Assembly (NCBI RefSeq): GCF_015453285.1
Contig: NZ_JADLZT010000003.1
Coordinates: forward strand, 124,001 to 188,000
Direction of reading: 5' to 3'
Length of the DNA: 64,000 nt
Origin: Lysobacter niastensis
Lineage (GTDB): Bacteria; Pseudomonadota; Gammaproteobacteria; Xanthomonadales; Xanthomonadaceae
Below, piece after piece: positions 45,374-54,326 of the stretch (its first letter is position 1; each line of letters starts with the position of its first letter). The notes under the pieces are model-generated. The model had not been told where the DNA came from and searched no databases. It saw nothing but the letters and a program-made list of their open reading frames with translations. The translations under genes were made by a program, and so were the position numbers.

Positions 45374-47197
45374 ATGAAACGCGAAGTCCGCACCGCCCCC
45401 GCACGCGCCGCGCTGTTCGTGGTCGTCCTGTCCGCGCTGTCGGCCTGCCAGACGGCGCGCCAAAGCGAAGCCGCCGCCGAAGCGGTAGAGCTGCGCAATG
45501 CGGCCGTCGCGGCGGCGGATGCTTCCGAATCCGAGGCATGGAGCCAGAACCGGGCGAGAGAGGCCGCTGCCACGCAGGCCGCCACCCGGCGACAAATGAA
45601 GCAGGCGCCAATGAAGGCGCTTGCCGCTCCTGCCGCGCCGTCGCCGCCACCACCGCCTGCCAGCTCCCTCGACATGATCACCGTCACCGGCGCGCGCATC
45701 GCCAGTGGCTACATGGCCATGCCGCAGCAGCCCGCCAACACGGAGAAGTACGCCGCACGCGAGGACAATCCGGTGCAGCGCGCGTCGGAACAGCCTGTGT
45801 CGACGTTCTCCATCGACGTCGATACCGGCAGCTACGCCAACGTGCGGCGCATGCTGGTGCAGGGCGAGCGCCCTCCGGCGGATGCAGTGCGAGCCGAGGA
45901 GTTCATCAACTACTTCGACTATGGCCACCCCGCCCCGGCCTCGCGCGAGACACCGTTCCGCGTGACGACCGAGCTGGCACCGGCGCCGTGGAATGCGAAG
46001 CGGCAGGTGCTGATGGTGGGCATCAAGGGCTACGACGTCCCCAAGGCCAAGCTGCCGCCGACGAACCTGGTGTTCCTGATCGACACATCCGGCTCGATGG
46101 ACGAGCCCGACAAGCTGCCGCTGGTGAAGGAATCCCTGCGCCAGCTGGTGCCGCAACTGCGCCGCGAGGATCGTGTCTCGATGGTGGTGTATGCCGGCAG
46201 CGCCGGACTGGTGCTGCCGCCGACGCCGGGCGACCGCCACGACGAGATCCTCTCCGCGCTCGACCGCCTCGAAGCCGGCGGCAGCACCAACGGCGGCGAC
46301 GGCATCCGCTTGGCCTACGCGATGGCGAAGCAGGCGTTCGTCCAGGGCGGCGTCAACCGGGTGATCCTGGCGACCGATGGCGACTTCAATGTCGGCACCG
46401 TGGACCAGGGGGCGTTGGAGACGCTGGTCGCTGACCAGCGCAAGAGTGGCGTGGCGCTGACCACGCTCGGCTTCGGCACCGGCAACTACAACGACGCAAT
46501 GGCCGAACGGCTGGCCGACGTCGGCGATGGCAACCACGCCTACATCGACAGCGTGCGCGAGGGACGCAAGGTACTGGTCGAGCAGATGGGCTCGACGCTG
46601 ATGACCATCGCCCGTGACGTGAAGGTGCAGATCGAGTTCAACCCTGCCCAGGTCGCGGAGTACCGGCTGATCGGCTACGAGAACCGCGTGCTGCGCAATG
46701 AGGACTTCGCCAACGATCGCGTCGACGCCGGCGATATTGGCGCCGGCCACGAAGTCACGGCGCTGTACGAGATCACACCGGCCGGATCGGATGCCACGCG
46801 CCTGCCTGCATTGCGCTATGGCGATTCGACGAGGCGGTCTGCCGCCTGCCAGGACAAGGGTTGCGAAGTCGCGACACTGCGCCTGCGCTACAAGCTGCCC
46901 ATGCAATCTCAGAGCACGCAATCCAACAGCCGCCTGATCGAAACGCCGATCCTGGCCTCGCAATTGGGAACGCGTCCGGGCAGCGCGCTTCGCTTCGCCA
47001 CCGCGGTGGCGGGCTTCGCCGACGCGCTGCGCGGCGGTACGGCGTTCGATGGCTGGAGCTGGCAGGCGATCGAGCGCGAGGCCCGCGCCGCGACCGCGAC
47101 CGATCCGCGCGGCGAGCGCGCCGAGTTCATCGAACTGGTCGAACAGGGACGCCGCCTGGTGAGCGGCAACACGGACGCGGCGATTTCGTCACGCTGA
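45374..47197 (+). CDS. VWA-domain lipoprotein (YfbK-like) with a TonB-box-like segment
   Basis: A 607-residue outer-envelope lipoprotein (lipobox LSAC, Cys25). An Ala-rich spacer and PPPPP stretch lead to SLDMITVTGARI (98-109), which resembles the TonB box and plug start of outer-membrane receptors. Then come the YfbK N-terminal domain (about 125-215, with PVSTFSIDVDTGSYANVRRML), the von Willebrand A domain (about 220-400, MIDAS in FLIDTSGSMDEP and TDGDFNVG) and a DUF3520-type C-terminus. VWA domains bind proteins through a metal ion. Function is unknown; the TonB-like segment is discussed under findings. ATG follows CGGAGAA. Confidence 0.9.
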   Translation: MKREVRTAPARAALFVVVLSALSACQTARQSEAAAEAVELRNAAVAAADASESEAWSQNRAREAAATQAATRRQMKQAPMKALAAPAAPSPPPPPASSLDMITVTGARIASGYMAMPQQPANTEKYAAREDNPVQRASEQPVSTFSIDVDTGSYANVRRMLVQGERPPADAVRAEEFINYFDYGHPAPASRETPFRVTTELAPAPWNAKRQVLMVGIKGYDVPKAKLPPTNLVFLIDTSGSMDEPDKLPLVKESLRQLVPQLRREDRVSMVVYAGSAGLVLPPTPGDRHDEILSALDRLEAGGSTNGGDGIRLAYAMAKQAFVQGGVNRVILATDGDFNVGTVDQGALETLVADQRKSGVALTTLGFGTGNYNDAMAERLADVGDGNHAYIDSVREGRKVLVEQMGSTLMTIARDVKVQIEFNPAQVAEYRLIGYENRVLRNEDFANDRVDAGDIGAGHEVTALYEITPAGSDATRLPALRYGDSTRRSAACQDKGCEVATLRLRYKLPMQSQSTQSNSRLIETPILASQLGTRPGSALRFATAVAGFADALRGGTAFDGWSWQAIEREARAATATDPRGERAEFIELVEQGRRLVSGNTDAAISSR

Positions 47198-47212
47198 CAG
47201 GTTCATCGTCTC

Positions 47213-47242
47213 GGTCCTTCTCCCGTGCCCGGGGGAAGGACC
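47213..47242. terminator. Stem-loop between converging genes
   Basis: GGTCCTTCTCCC pairs with GGGGGAAGGACC (one mismatch) around a six-base loop, between the stops of the VWA lipoprotein and the GGDEF-EAL gene. It has no strong T-run but is placed to end both transcripts. Confidence 0.6.
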
Positions 47243-47252
47243 GGACCTGTGA

Positions 47253-50144
47253 TCAGGGCACCAGCGCCCGCACCAGCGCCGGATGGAAGTCTTCGGACGG
47301 CTGGCCGAACAGGAAGCCCTGTCCGTACGTGCACCCCAGCTCACGCAGGGCGTTGCGCTGGGCTTCGCTCTCGACGCCTTCGCCGATGGTGTGGATGCCC
47401 AGCGTACCGGCCAGCGCCTGGATCGCGCGGACCACGGCCACGCTCTCCGGCTGGGTTTCGCCGATCAAGCCGGCGACGAAGCTCTGGTCGATCTTCAGGC
47501 ACTCGATCGGGAACCGGTGCAGGTAGGACAGCGCCGAGAAACCGGTGCCGAAGTCGTCCAGCTGCGCCAGCACGCCGTGGCTGCGGAGCGTGCGCAGCAT
47601 GCGCAGCGCGCGCGGAACGTCGTCCAGCAACGCCACCTCGGTGATCTCGATGCGCAGGCGGTGCGGATCGGCGCCGGCGCGATCGATCATGCGCAGCAGG
47701 CGATCGGCGAAATCCGACGCCAGGAAATGGCGGGGCGAAACATTGACCGAGATGTAGCCGCTGTCGGTGCGGGCCAGCTGGTCGATCGCCTGCCGGTACA
47801 GCAGCCAGTCCACTTCCTCGATCAGGCCGCTGTCCTCACCCAGGCCGATGAAGTCGGCCGGCAACAGCAGGCCGCGACGCTCGTGGCGCCAGCGCAGCAG
47901 CGCCTCGTGGCCGATGATCTTGCGATCGTCGAGCCGCACGATCGGCTGGTAGAACGCGACGAAGCCGTCGACATTGATCGCGCGGCGCAGGTCGGCTTCG
48001 AGGTCGAGGATGCGCATCGCCTCCTCGCGCATCGCCTCGTCGAACACGGCGCAGCGGTCGCGTCCCGTCGACTTGGCCCGGTACATCGCGGCGTCGGCGT
48101 CGCGCAGCATCTCGGCACCGGAACGGTAGCGCGGATGCCATGCGGCGATGCCGATGCTGGCGGACGGAAACACCTCGCGGCCGGCGATCCAGCAAGGCTC
48201 GCCCAGCACCACGAGGATGCGTTGTGCCAGTTCTTCGACCGCGTGCAGGCCGTCGACCGCTTCGACCAGGATCGCGAACTCGTCGCCACCCAGTCGCGCC
48301 ACGGTATCGTCCGAACGCACGGCCGAGACGATGCGGCGCCCCGCTTCGATCAGCAGTTCGTCGCCGGCGGCATGGCCGACGCTGTCGTTGACCAGCTTGA
48401 AGCGATCCAGGTCGAGGAACAGCACCGCGAACAGTCCGCCCCTGTCCGCCCTGACGCGTTCGATCGCGGTGTTGAGGCGATCGAGCAGCTGCGCGCGGTT
48501 CGGCAGACCAGTCAGGGAATCGTGCAGCGCCTGATGGGTGAGCTGCTGCTCGGCACGCAGGCGCTCGCCGATCTGCGAGAGCAGCTCGGCATTGGCTTCG
48601 GCCAGCTCGCGCGTGCGCGCGGTCACGCGCTGCTCCAGTTCGGCATGCGCCGCCACCAGCCGGTCCTGCGATTGCTTGCGCGCCAAGCCGATGCTGATGT
48701 GGTGGGCGACGAAGGTCAGCAGTTCCTGGTCGCGCAGCGAGAACGAGATCGCCGCCGAGTAACTCTGTACCGCGATCACGCCCACCACCGCCTCGTTGCG
48801 GAACAGCGGCACGCCGAGCCAGCAGTGCGCGAGTGAGCCGCGGCTGCGCAGCAGCCCCTGGGCCTCGAGCATCGCGATGCGGTGGCGGTCGGCCAGCAGC
48901 GGGCGGCCCTGGCCGATCACGTACTCGGTCAGGCCCGAACCCAGCTTGCGGCTGTGGCGCACCGGGTCGCGCTCGTCGACCGAATACGGGAACTCGAGCC
49001 GCTCGCCGTCGTCGGTCAGCAACGCGATGTAGAAGTTGCGCGCGTAGAGCAGCTCGCCGACGACGTCATGGACCTGGGTATAGAAGCGTTCCAGCGTCTC
49101 GGACGTGATCGACAGCTCCGCAATGCGGAACAACGCGCGCTGCAGGCGTTCGGCGCGCTGGCGCTCGATGATCTCGGCCTGCAGGTCGCGGTTGCTCAGC
49201 TGCAGCGCCTGGGTGCGCTCCTCGACGCGGCGCTCGAGCTCTTCGCGTGCGCGGAAGCGGTCCAGCGCGGTAAGGATGTGTTGCGCGACGAAGGCGAGCA
49301 GCGCGCGTTCCTCGTCGCCGTAGATGCCAGCGCGATCGTAGCTCTGCACCACGAGTGCGCCGCAGACGCGGTCATCACGGCGCATCGGTACGCCCAGCCA
49401 GTCCTGGGCCTCCGGTCCGTGCGCGATGTCGTCGCCAATCTCCAGCCGCTCACGGATGGCCTCGGAGGAACCGATCAGCGGCTCGCCGTGGCGCAGCAGC
49501 GCGAGCGTCAGGCTGTTGGGCATCTCGTCGACGGGAATCTCGCGATCGGGCTCGGCCACGTAAGTGTCGATGCGGTCGGCGAAATACAGGAAGCGCAGGC
49601 TGTCGCGAACATCGTCGTACAGCACGATGTAGAAATTTTCGGCGAACATCAGTCCGCCGACGACGCGGTGGATGCGGCCGAGCATGTCCCGCATTTCCAG
49701 GTCCGAGCCCGCCAGGTCGGCGATCTCGTACAGCGCCTGCTGCAGGCGTTCGGACTTTTCCAGCGATTCGACGCGGCACTGGGCCCGGACCGCGGCGAGT
49801 TCGGCCGCGACCAGGCGCTGCGCCATGGTCATCCAGGCCTCGCGCGAGGATGCCGTCAGCGGCTCAGCCGACCACGCCGCAATCGCCGCGCGCGCACCGT
49901 CATCGAATGTCCATGCGGTGGCGAGACGCTGCGGATGTTCGACGGCATCGGCGCCGTGCAGCAGTTGTTCCGCCAGTTGCGGCATGCCGTCGCCGGCCGC
50001 TCCCGAGACCGAGCCGGCCGACCCATGGCCGCCTTCGCGCCAGCCAACCGCCACCTGCGAGCCGTCGGGCAGGGTCTGCTGCAGGGTGCGGGCCAGGGCG
50101 TCGACGCAGACCGCCTCCCGTTCCCTGCCGCTTGCCATCTGCAT
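47253..50144 (-). CDS. GAF-GAF-GGDEF-EAL cyclic-di-GMP protein
   Basis: A protein of 963 residues from ATG at 50144. Two GAF sensor domains (about 140-290 and 325-480) share the pattern LMFAENFYIVLYDD / LLYARNFYIALLTDD and WLGVP. Each is preceded by a helical linker. The GGDEF domain (about 535-695) has an intact RLGGDEFAIL motif and the RSDD inhibitory site. The EAL domain (about 705-955) keeps EALLRW, and later DDFGTGFSALSYL and KIDQSF. Both activities may be functional, and the ligand-bound GAF domains would set the balance. No membrane segment is seen. ATG at 50138 is an alternative start. Confidence 0.92.
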   Translation of the reverse strand: MQMASGREREAVCVDALARTLQQTLPDGSQVAVGWREGGHGSAGSVSGAAGDGMPQLAEQLLHGADAVEHPQRLATAWTFDDGARAAIAAWSAEPLTASSREAWMTMAQRLVAAELAAVRAQCRVESLEKSERLQQALYEIADLAGSDLEMRDMLGRIHRVVGGLMFAENFYIVLYDDVRDSLRFLYFADRIDTYVAEPDREIPVDEMPNSLTLALLRHGEPLIGSSEAIRERLEIGDDIAHGPEAQDWLGVPMRRDDRVCGALVVQSYDRAGIYGDEERALLAFVAQHILTALDRFRAREELERRVEERTQALQLSNRDLQAEIIERQRAERLQRALFRIAELSITSETLERFYTQVHDVVGELLYARNFYIALLTDDGERLEFPYSVDERDPVRHSRKLGSGLTEYVIGQGRPLLADRHRIAMLEAQGLLRSRGSLAHCWLGVPLFRNEAVVGVIAVQSYSAAISFSLRDQELLTFVAHHISIGLARKQSQDRLVAAHAELEQRVTARTRELAEANAELLSQIGERLRAEQQLTHQALHDSLTGLPNRAQLLDRLNTAIERVRADRGGLFAVLFLDLDRFKLVNDSVGHAAGDELLIEAGRRIVSAVRSDDTVARLGGDEFAILVEAVDGLHAVEELAQRILVVLGEPCWIAGREVFPSASIGIAAWHPRYRSGAEMLRDADAAMYRAKSTGRDRCAVFDEAMREEAMRILDLEADLRRAINVDGFVAFYQPIVRLDDRKIIGHEALLRWRHERRGLLLPADFIGLGEDSGLIEEVDWLLYRQAIDQLARTDSGYISVNVSPRHFLASDFADRLLRMIDRAGADPHRLRIEITEVALLDDVPRALRMLRTLRSHGVLAQLDDFGTGFSALSYLHRFPIECLKIDQSFVAGLIGETQPESVAVVRAIQALAGTLGIHTIGEGVESEAQRNALRELGCTYGQGFLFGQPSEDFHPALVRALVP

Positions 50145-50339
50145 ACCAGCCCTGTGCACTGCTCGCCCCCGTTGCGAATCCGCAGCATACCGTGATGATC
50201 GCCCCGGTATGTTCAACCCCGTCACACCCCGGCGGCCGTTGATCAGAACATGGAAATGATCATCAAGGGAGGGGCGCCATTCCATACGGGCGCCCCCGGC
50301 GGCTTCACCTGGCCCTCGCCAACCCGTAACCTGCCCCGG

Positions 50340-50894
50340 ATGAATTCGGCAGCGGACGCAAGCGACGACGTATTGATGCTGGCCTGGTCGGCCGGCGACG
50401 CGTCCGCCTTCGAACTGCTGTACGCCCGCCACCGCGGCCCCCTGTACAGGTTCCTGCTCCGCCAGGTGCGCGACAACGCGTTGGCCGACGAGTTCTTCCA
50501 GGACGTCTGGCAGCGGGTGATCGCTGCCCGCCACGGCTGGAAGCCGGACGCCGCATTCAGTACCTGGCTTTACCGGATCGCCCACAATCGCCTGAACGAC
50601 CACTGGCGGGCGCTCAAGCACCGGCCGCCAGCCCCCGAGGATGGCGACGAGCGCGCCGCCCGGGTCCCCGACCCCGCCACGCCCGAGCGCGAGCTGTCGG
50701 AGTTCGAACAGCGCCGCCGCCTGCAACGGGCGATCGAGGAATTGCCCGAGGACCAGCGCGAGGCGGTGTTGCTGCGCCTGGAACAGGAATTGAGCCTGGA
50801 GGAGATCGGCGCCATCACCGGCGTCGGACGCGAGACCGTCAAATCACGGCTTCGCTACGCCCTCGACAAGCTGCGCGCGAGACTGACCGAATGA
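50340..50894 (+). CDS. ECF-type RNA polymerase sigma factor
   Basis: A 184-residue sigma-70 family protein with region 2 (about 15-85: FELLYARHRGPLYRFLLRQ, DEFFQDVWQRVI, FSTWLYRIAHNRLNDHWR) and region 4 (about 120-180: LPEDQREAVLLRLEQELSLEEIGAI then GRETVKSRLRYALDKLRARL). It should direct transcription of a small regulon, typically including its own operon, when released by the anti-sigma factor encoded next. I chose ATG at 50340; an in-frame ATG at 50250 would add 30 atypical residues. The stop overlaps the anti-sigma ATG (ATGA). Confidence 0.93.
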   Translation: MNSAADASDDVLMLAWSAGDASAFELLYARHRGPLYRFLLRQVRDNALADEFFQDVWQRVIAARHGWKPDAAFSTWLYRIAHNRLNDHWRALKHRPPAPEDGDERAARVPDPATPERELSEFEQRRRLQRAIEELPEDQREAVLLRLEQELSLEEIGAITGVGRETVKSRLRYALDKLRARLTE

Positions 50895-51907
50895 ACCATC
50901 CCCGCCACGAACCGCTGACGCCGGAAGAGCGCGCGCTGGCCGAGCGCCTGGCGCGGATCGGCCCGCACGCCGACGGCCCGCCGCCAGCGCTCGACGCCCG
51001 CATCCTCGCCGCCGCGCATGCCGCCGTGGCCGTGGAGCCTCGCCGACGCCGCTGGCTGGCCCTGACCGGGGTGCCGGCCAGCCTGATCACGGGGGCCGGC
51101 ATGGCCGCGGCGCTGGCGCTGGTCGTCGGCGTGGTCTGGCAGATGCAACCGGCCTCGGGGCCGGTGCGCGCGCCCAAGGGCGAGACCGCCGACATGGGCT
51201 ATGTCAGCGCCGAGATGATCCGGCGCGAACGCGCGCCCGCTCCGCCACCGCCGCCTCCGCCGCCGGAAGCTCCCGCCGCGCCAGCGCTCGCAGTCGAGCC
51301 CCCGGCCCCGCGCAAGGCGCTGACGCCGCCCGCCGAGGCCCGGCGCGAGGCCGCCACGCCGCAGGCCGCTGCGGCACCGGCACAGGCCGCCAACGTGGCC
51401 GAGGACGCCTATCTGGACGAAGCCGTCGTCGATGCACCGGCGCCCGCGGCTCCGGCCGGTTACTCCCGTCAGCACCGGACGCCGCCTGCCGGTGCGATGG
51501 CACCGGCGCCGGCGTCCGCGCCGTCGATGGCGAGTCCGGCAGCGGATGAACCTCGCTTCGTGCCGGCTCCGCCCGCGCCACCGGCGCCTGCCGCCGCGAT
51601 GGCGCAGCGCAAGGCCGTCGCGATCGAAGCCGAATCCCGGGCCAAAGCCGCCGCAGCCGAGGAAGACGCTTCCAAACAGTCGCTGGACACCATCACCGTA
51701 ACCGGTTCGCGCATCCGCATGACCGATATCCCGCCGCGCGACGATGCCCGCCTCTCGCCGGATGACTGGCTCGAGCGCATTCGCCAGCGCCGCGATGACG
51801 GCGACCTGGACGGCGCACGTACCAGCCTGATGCTGTTCCGCCGCGAGCACCCGCATCGCCGTGTGCCGGATGGCCTGCGCGCCCTGCCCGCCGGGCCGGA
51901 GCGATGA
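50891..51907 (+). CDS. Putative transmembrane anti-sigma factor with TonB-box-like segment
   Basis: A 338-residue protein coupled to the sigma gene by ATGA. A short cytoplasmic part (about 1-58, helical, with no zinc HxxxCxxC) precedes one membrane helix (about 62-84, SLITGAGMAAALALVVGVVW). A long Ala/Pro-rich periplasmic region follows (90-255, with a run of eight prolines), which could span peptidoglycan. Then comes SLDTITVTGSRI (264-275), which resembles a TonB box, and a helical C-terminus with DDWLERIRQRRDDGDLDGAR. The anti-sigma role is inferred from position and topology. Its stop overlaps the next ATG by four bases. Confidence 0.8.
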   Translation: MNHPRHEPLTPEERALAERLARIGPHADGPPPALDARILAAAHAAVAVEPRRRRWLALTGVPASLITGAGMAAALALVVGVVWQMQPASGPVRAPKGETADMGYVSAEMIRRERAPAPPPPPPPPEAPAAPALAVEPPAPRKALTPPAEARREAATPQAAAAPAQAANVAEDAYLDEAVVDAPAPAAPAGYSRQHRTPPAGAMAPAPASAPSMASPAADEPRFVPAPPAPPAPAAAMAQRKAVAIEAESRAKAAAAEEDASKQSLDTITVTGSRIRMTDIPPRDDARLSPDDWLERIRQRRDDGDLDGARTSLMLFRREHPHRRVPDGLRALPAGPER

Positions 51908-52509
51908 GCGCCACCCTTGCCGCACCGGCCTCGCACCTGCTCGAGGTCAAGCACAGCCGTTTCCTCGTCCATGCCGCACCGGTCACCACGCCGGAAGCCG
52001 CGCTCGCGTTCTTCTCGGACGTCGGTGATCCGGCCGCCACGCACAACTGCTGGGCCTACCGCATCGGCAACGAGTACCGCTTCAACGACGACGGAGAACC
52101 CGCCGGCACCGCGGGACGGCCGATCCTCGCCGCGATCGACGGCCAGGGACTGGACCAGGTGGCGGTGGTGGTGACTCGCTGGTACGGCGGCATCAAGCTC
52201 GGCGCCGGCGGACTGGTCCGCGCCTACGGCGGCAGCGCGGCCGAATGCCTGCGCACGGCACCGCGCCGCACGCTGATCGTGCATGCCGACGTGCTGCTGG
52301 AGTATCCGTTCGACGTGACCGGTGCCGTGCATGCCGCGCTCGCCATGCATGGCGCGGAGAAGCTGGAGGAACGCTTCGATGCAGGCGGCGCACACCTGCA
52401 CCTGCGCCTGCCCGAGTCGGAACTGGCGCCCTTGAAAGACAGGCTTCGCGACGCCACCCGTGATCGGGTGCGCCTGCGCACCGCCGCCCCCCAAAGCGAG
52501 TCCCGATGA
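51904..52509 (+). CDS. YigZ/IMPACT family protein
   Basis: A 201-residue protein of the YigZ (UPF0029/IMPACT) family. The N-terminal domain holds THNCWAYRIG, DDGEPAGTAGRPIL and the hallmark VVTRWYGGIKLGAGGLVRAYG. A DUF1949-like C-terminal domain (about 125-195) begins ADVLLEYPFDVTGAVHAAL. The molecular role in bacteria is not settled; eukaryotic IMPACT regulates a translation-control kinase. It is sandwiched in the sigma/anti-sigma/ABC unit by ATGA overlaps at both ends, so it is made in step with them, though this may be coincidental neighbour coupling. Confidence 0.92.
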   Translation: MSATLAAPASHLLEVKHSRFLVHAAPVTTPEAALAFFSDVGDPAATHNCWAYRIGNEYRFNDDGEPAGTAGRPILAAIDGQGLDQVAVVVTRWYGGIKLGAGGLVRAYGGSAAECLRTAPRRTLIVHADVLLEYPFDVTGAVHAALAMHGAEKLEERFDAGGAHLHLRLPESELAPLKDRLRDATRDRVRLRTAAPQSESR

Positions 52510-54272
52510 CCGGCAAGGTTGATCCCACCCAGGCCAAGGCGCCGATCGGCAGCCTGCAGGCCCTTTGGCCTTTCGTACGCCGCCACAAGACACTGTTCGC
52601 CGCTTGGCTGGTGGCGCTGGGTTGCTCTTCGGCCGCCACGCTGGTGTTGCCGAAAGCGTTCGGCACGATGATCGACCAGGGCTTCTCGCAGGGCGGCACC
52701 GCGATCGACCGTGCCTTCGTGCTGCTGTTCGTCGTGGCCGTCGCGCTCGCGCTGGCCACCGCGGCGCGCTTCTTCTTCGTGTCGCTGCTGGGCGAGCGCG
52801 TCGTCGCCGACCTGCGCGAACGGCTGTACGCACATCTGATCGGGCTCGATGCCGGCTTCCACGACCGCACCCGCAGCGGCGAGCTCGTCTCGCGCCTGAC
52901 CGCCGATGCGGAACTGCTCCGCAGCGTGGTCGGCTCGAGCATGTCGGTGGCGCTGCGCAGCTCGGTCACCGTGGTCGGCAGCCTGGTGATGCTGTTCGTA
53001 ACCAGTCCGCGCCTCGCCTCATACGCGCTGATCGGCATTCCGCTGGCGGTGCTGCCGATCGTGGTCGGCGGACGCCGCCTGAAGAAGATTTCGCGTTCCA
53101 GCCAGGACCGCATCGCCGATGCCAACACGATGGCCGCGGAGACGCTGGGCGCCGTGCGCACGGTACAGGCGCACGCACGCGAACCGTACGAGCGGGGCCG
53201 CTTCGGCGAAGCGCTCAACATCGCAGTAGGCACCGCAAGGCGCCGCATCCAGGCGCAGGCCTGGGTCACGGCCATCGCCATCACGCTGGTGTTCGGCGCG
53301 ATCATCCTGGTGCTGTGGATGGGTGCACACGACGTCGCCGCCAAACGCATGAGCGCCGGCACGCTGGGGCAATTCGTGCTCTATGCGCTGATCGGCGGCG
53401 GCTCGATCGGTGCGCTGGCCGAGGTCTGGAACGAACTTCAGCGCGCTGCCGGTGGCATGGGCCGCATCAGCGAACTGCTCAGCGAAGACATCGCCATCAC
53501 CTCGCCCGCGCATCCGCAGGCGCTGCCACAGCCGTTCCAGGGCAGCATCGACTTCGAAGACGTGACGTTCCACTATCCGATGCGCCCCGACCTGCCGGCG
53601 CTGGAAGACTTCACGTTGCATGTCCGTCCCGGCGAGACCGTCGCCCTGGTCGGCCCGTCCGGCGCCGGCAAGAGCACGGTGTTCTCGATGCTGCTTCGCT
53701 TCCACGATCCCCAGACAGGCCGCGTCCGCATCGACGATGCCGATGTCCGGCAACTCGACCTCGCGGTGTTGCGCGACACGATCGGGCTGGTGCCGCAGCA
53801 GCCGACGATCTTTGCCACCACCGCGCGCGACAACATCCGCTACGGCCGGCTCGAAGCCGACGATGCACAGGTGGAATCGGCCGTGCGCGCGGCCTACGCG
53901 AGCGACTTCATCGCCGACCTGCCGCAAGGCCTGGACACCGAACTCGGCGAGCGCGGCGCACGCCTTTCGGGCGGCCAGCAGCAGCGCATCGCGATCGCCC
54001 GCGCACTGCTGAAGGATGCGCCGATCCTGCTGCTGGACGAGGCCACCAGCGCGCTCGACGCGCAGAGCGAACGTGCCGTGCAGCAGGCGCTGGAAGGCCT
54101 GATGCGCGGCCGCACGACGCTGGTCATCGCGCATCGCCTGGCCACGGTGCTGAAGGCGGACCGCATCGTCGTGATGGATCGCGGCCGCATCATCGCCCAG
54201 GGTAGCCACGAGGAACTGCTTGCCCAGGGCGGGCTCTACGCCGAACTCGCCAAACTGCAGTTCCTGGACTGA
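52506..54272 (+). CDS. ABC exporter, fused permease and ATPase (MsbA/LmrA-like)
   Basis: A 588-residue half-transporter that should act as a homodimer. The transmembrane domain (about 20-315) has six helices, with RSGELVSRLTADAELLRSVVG in the first coupling region. The ATPase domain (about 340-585) has Walker A GPSGAGKS, Q-loop LVPQQPTIF, signature LSGGQQQRIAIARALL, Walker B ILLLDEATSALD and the H-loop His of VIAHRLAT. Exporters of this type move lipids, drugs or peptides outward. It is the last gene of the ATGA-linked sigma operon, which suggests that its expression is part of an envelope response. Confidence 0.93.
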   Translation: MTGKVDPTQAKAPIGSLQALWPFVRRHKTLFAAWLVALGCSSAATLVLPKAFGTMIDQGFSQGGTAIDRAFVLLFVVAVALALATAARFFFVSLLGERVVADLRERLYAHLIGLDAGFHDRTRSGELVSRLTADAELLRSVVGSSMSVALRSSVTVVGSLVMLFVTSPRLASYALIGIPLAVLPIVVGGRRLKKISRSSQDRIADANTMAAETLGAVRTVQAHAREPYERGRFGEALNIAVGTARRRIQAQAWVTAIAITLVFGAIILVLWMGAHDVAAKRMSAGTLGQFVLYALIGGGSIGALAEVWNELQRAAGGMGRISELLSEDIAITSPAHPQALPQPFQGSIDFEDVTFHYPMRPDLPALEDFTLHVRPGETVALVGPSGAGKSTVFSMLLRFHDPQTGRVRIDDADVRQLDLAVLRDTIGLVPQQPTIFATTARDNIRYGRLEADDAQVESAVRAAYASDFIADLPQGLDTELGERGARLSGGQQQRIAIARALLKDAPILLLDEATSALDAQSERAVQQALEGLMRGRTTLVIAHRLATVLKADRIVVMDRGRIIAQGSHEELLAQGGLYAELAKLQFLD

Positions 54273-54326
54273 GCTCCACGCCTACGCTTCGTTCCCGGCG
54301 CGGGCCTTTCACAAGGAAGTGTTCTG

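Noticed and set aside
43779-45653. Long open frame antisense to the aldehyde dehydrogenase and VWA genes
   Set aside because: It is the high-GC mirror of real genes; its translation is Arg/Ala/His-rich without family motifs, while the sense frames have clear catalytic motifs.
50250-50339. Upstream start of the sigma factor
   Set aside because: It adds 30 residues with no sigma-like features; ATG at 50340 gives the usual ECF N-terminus.
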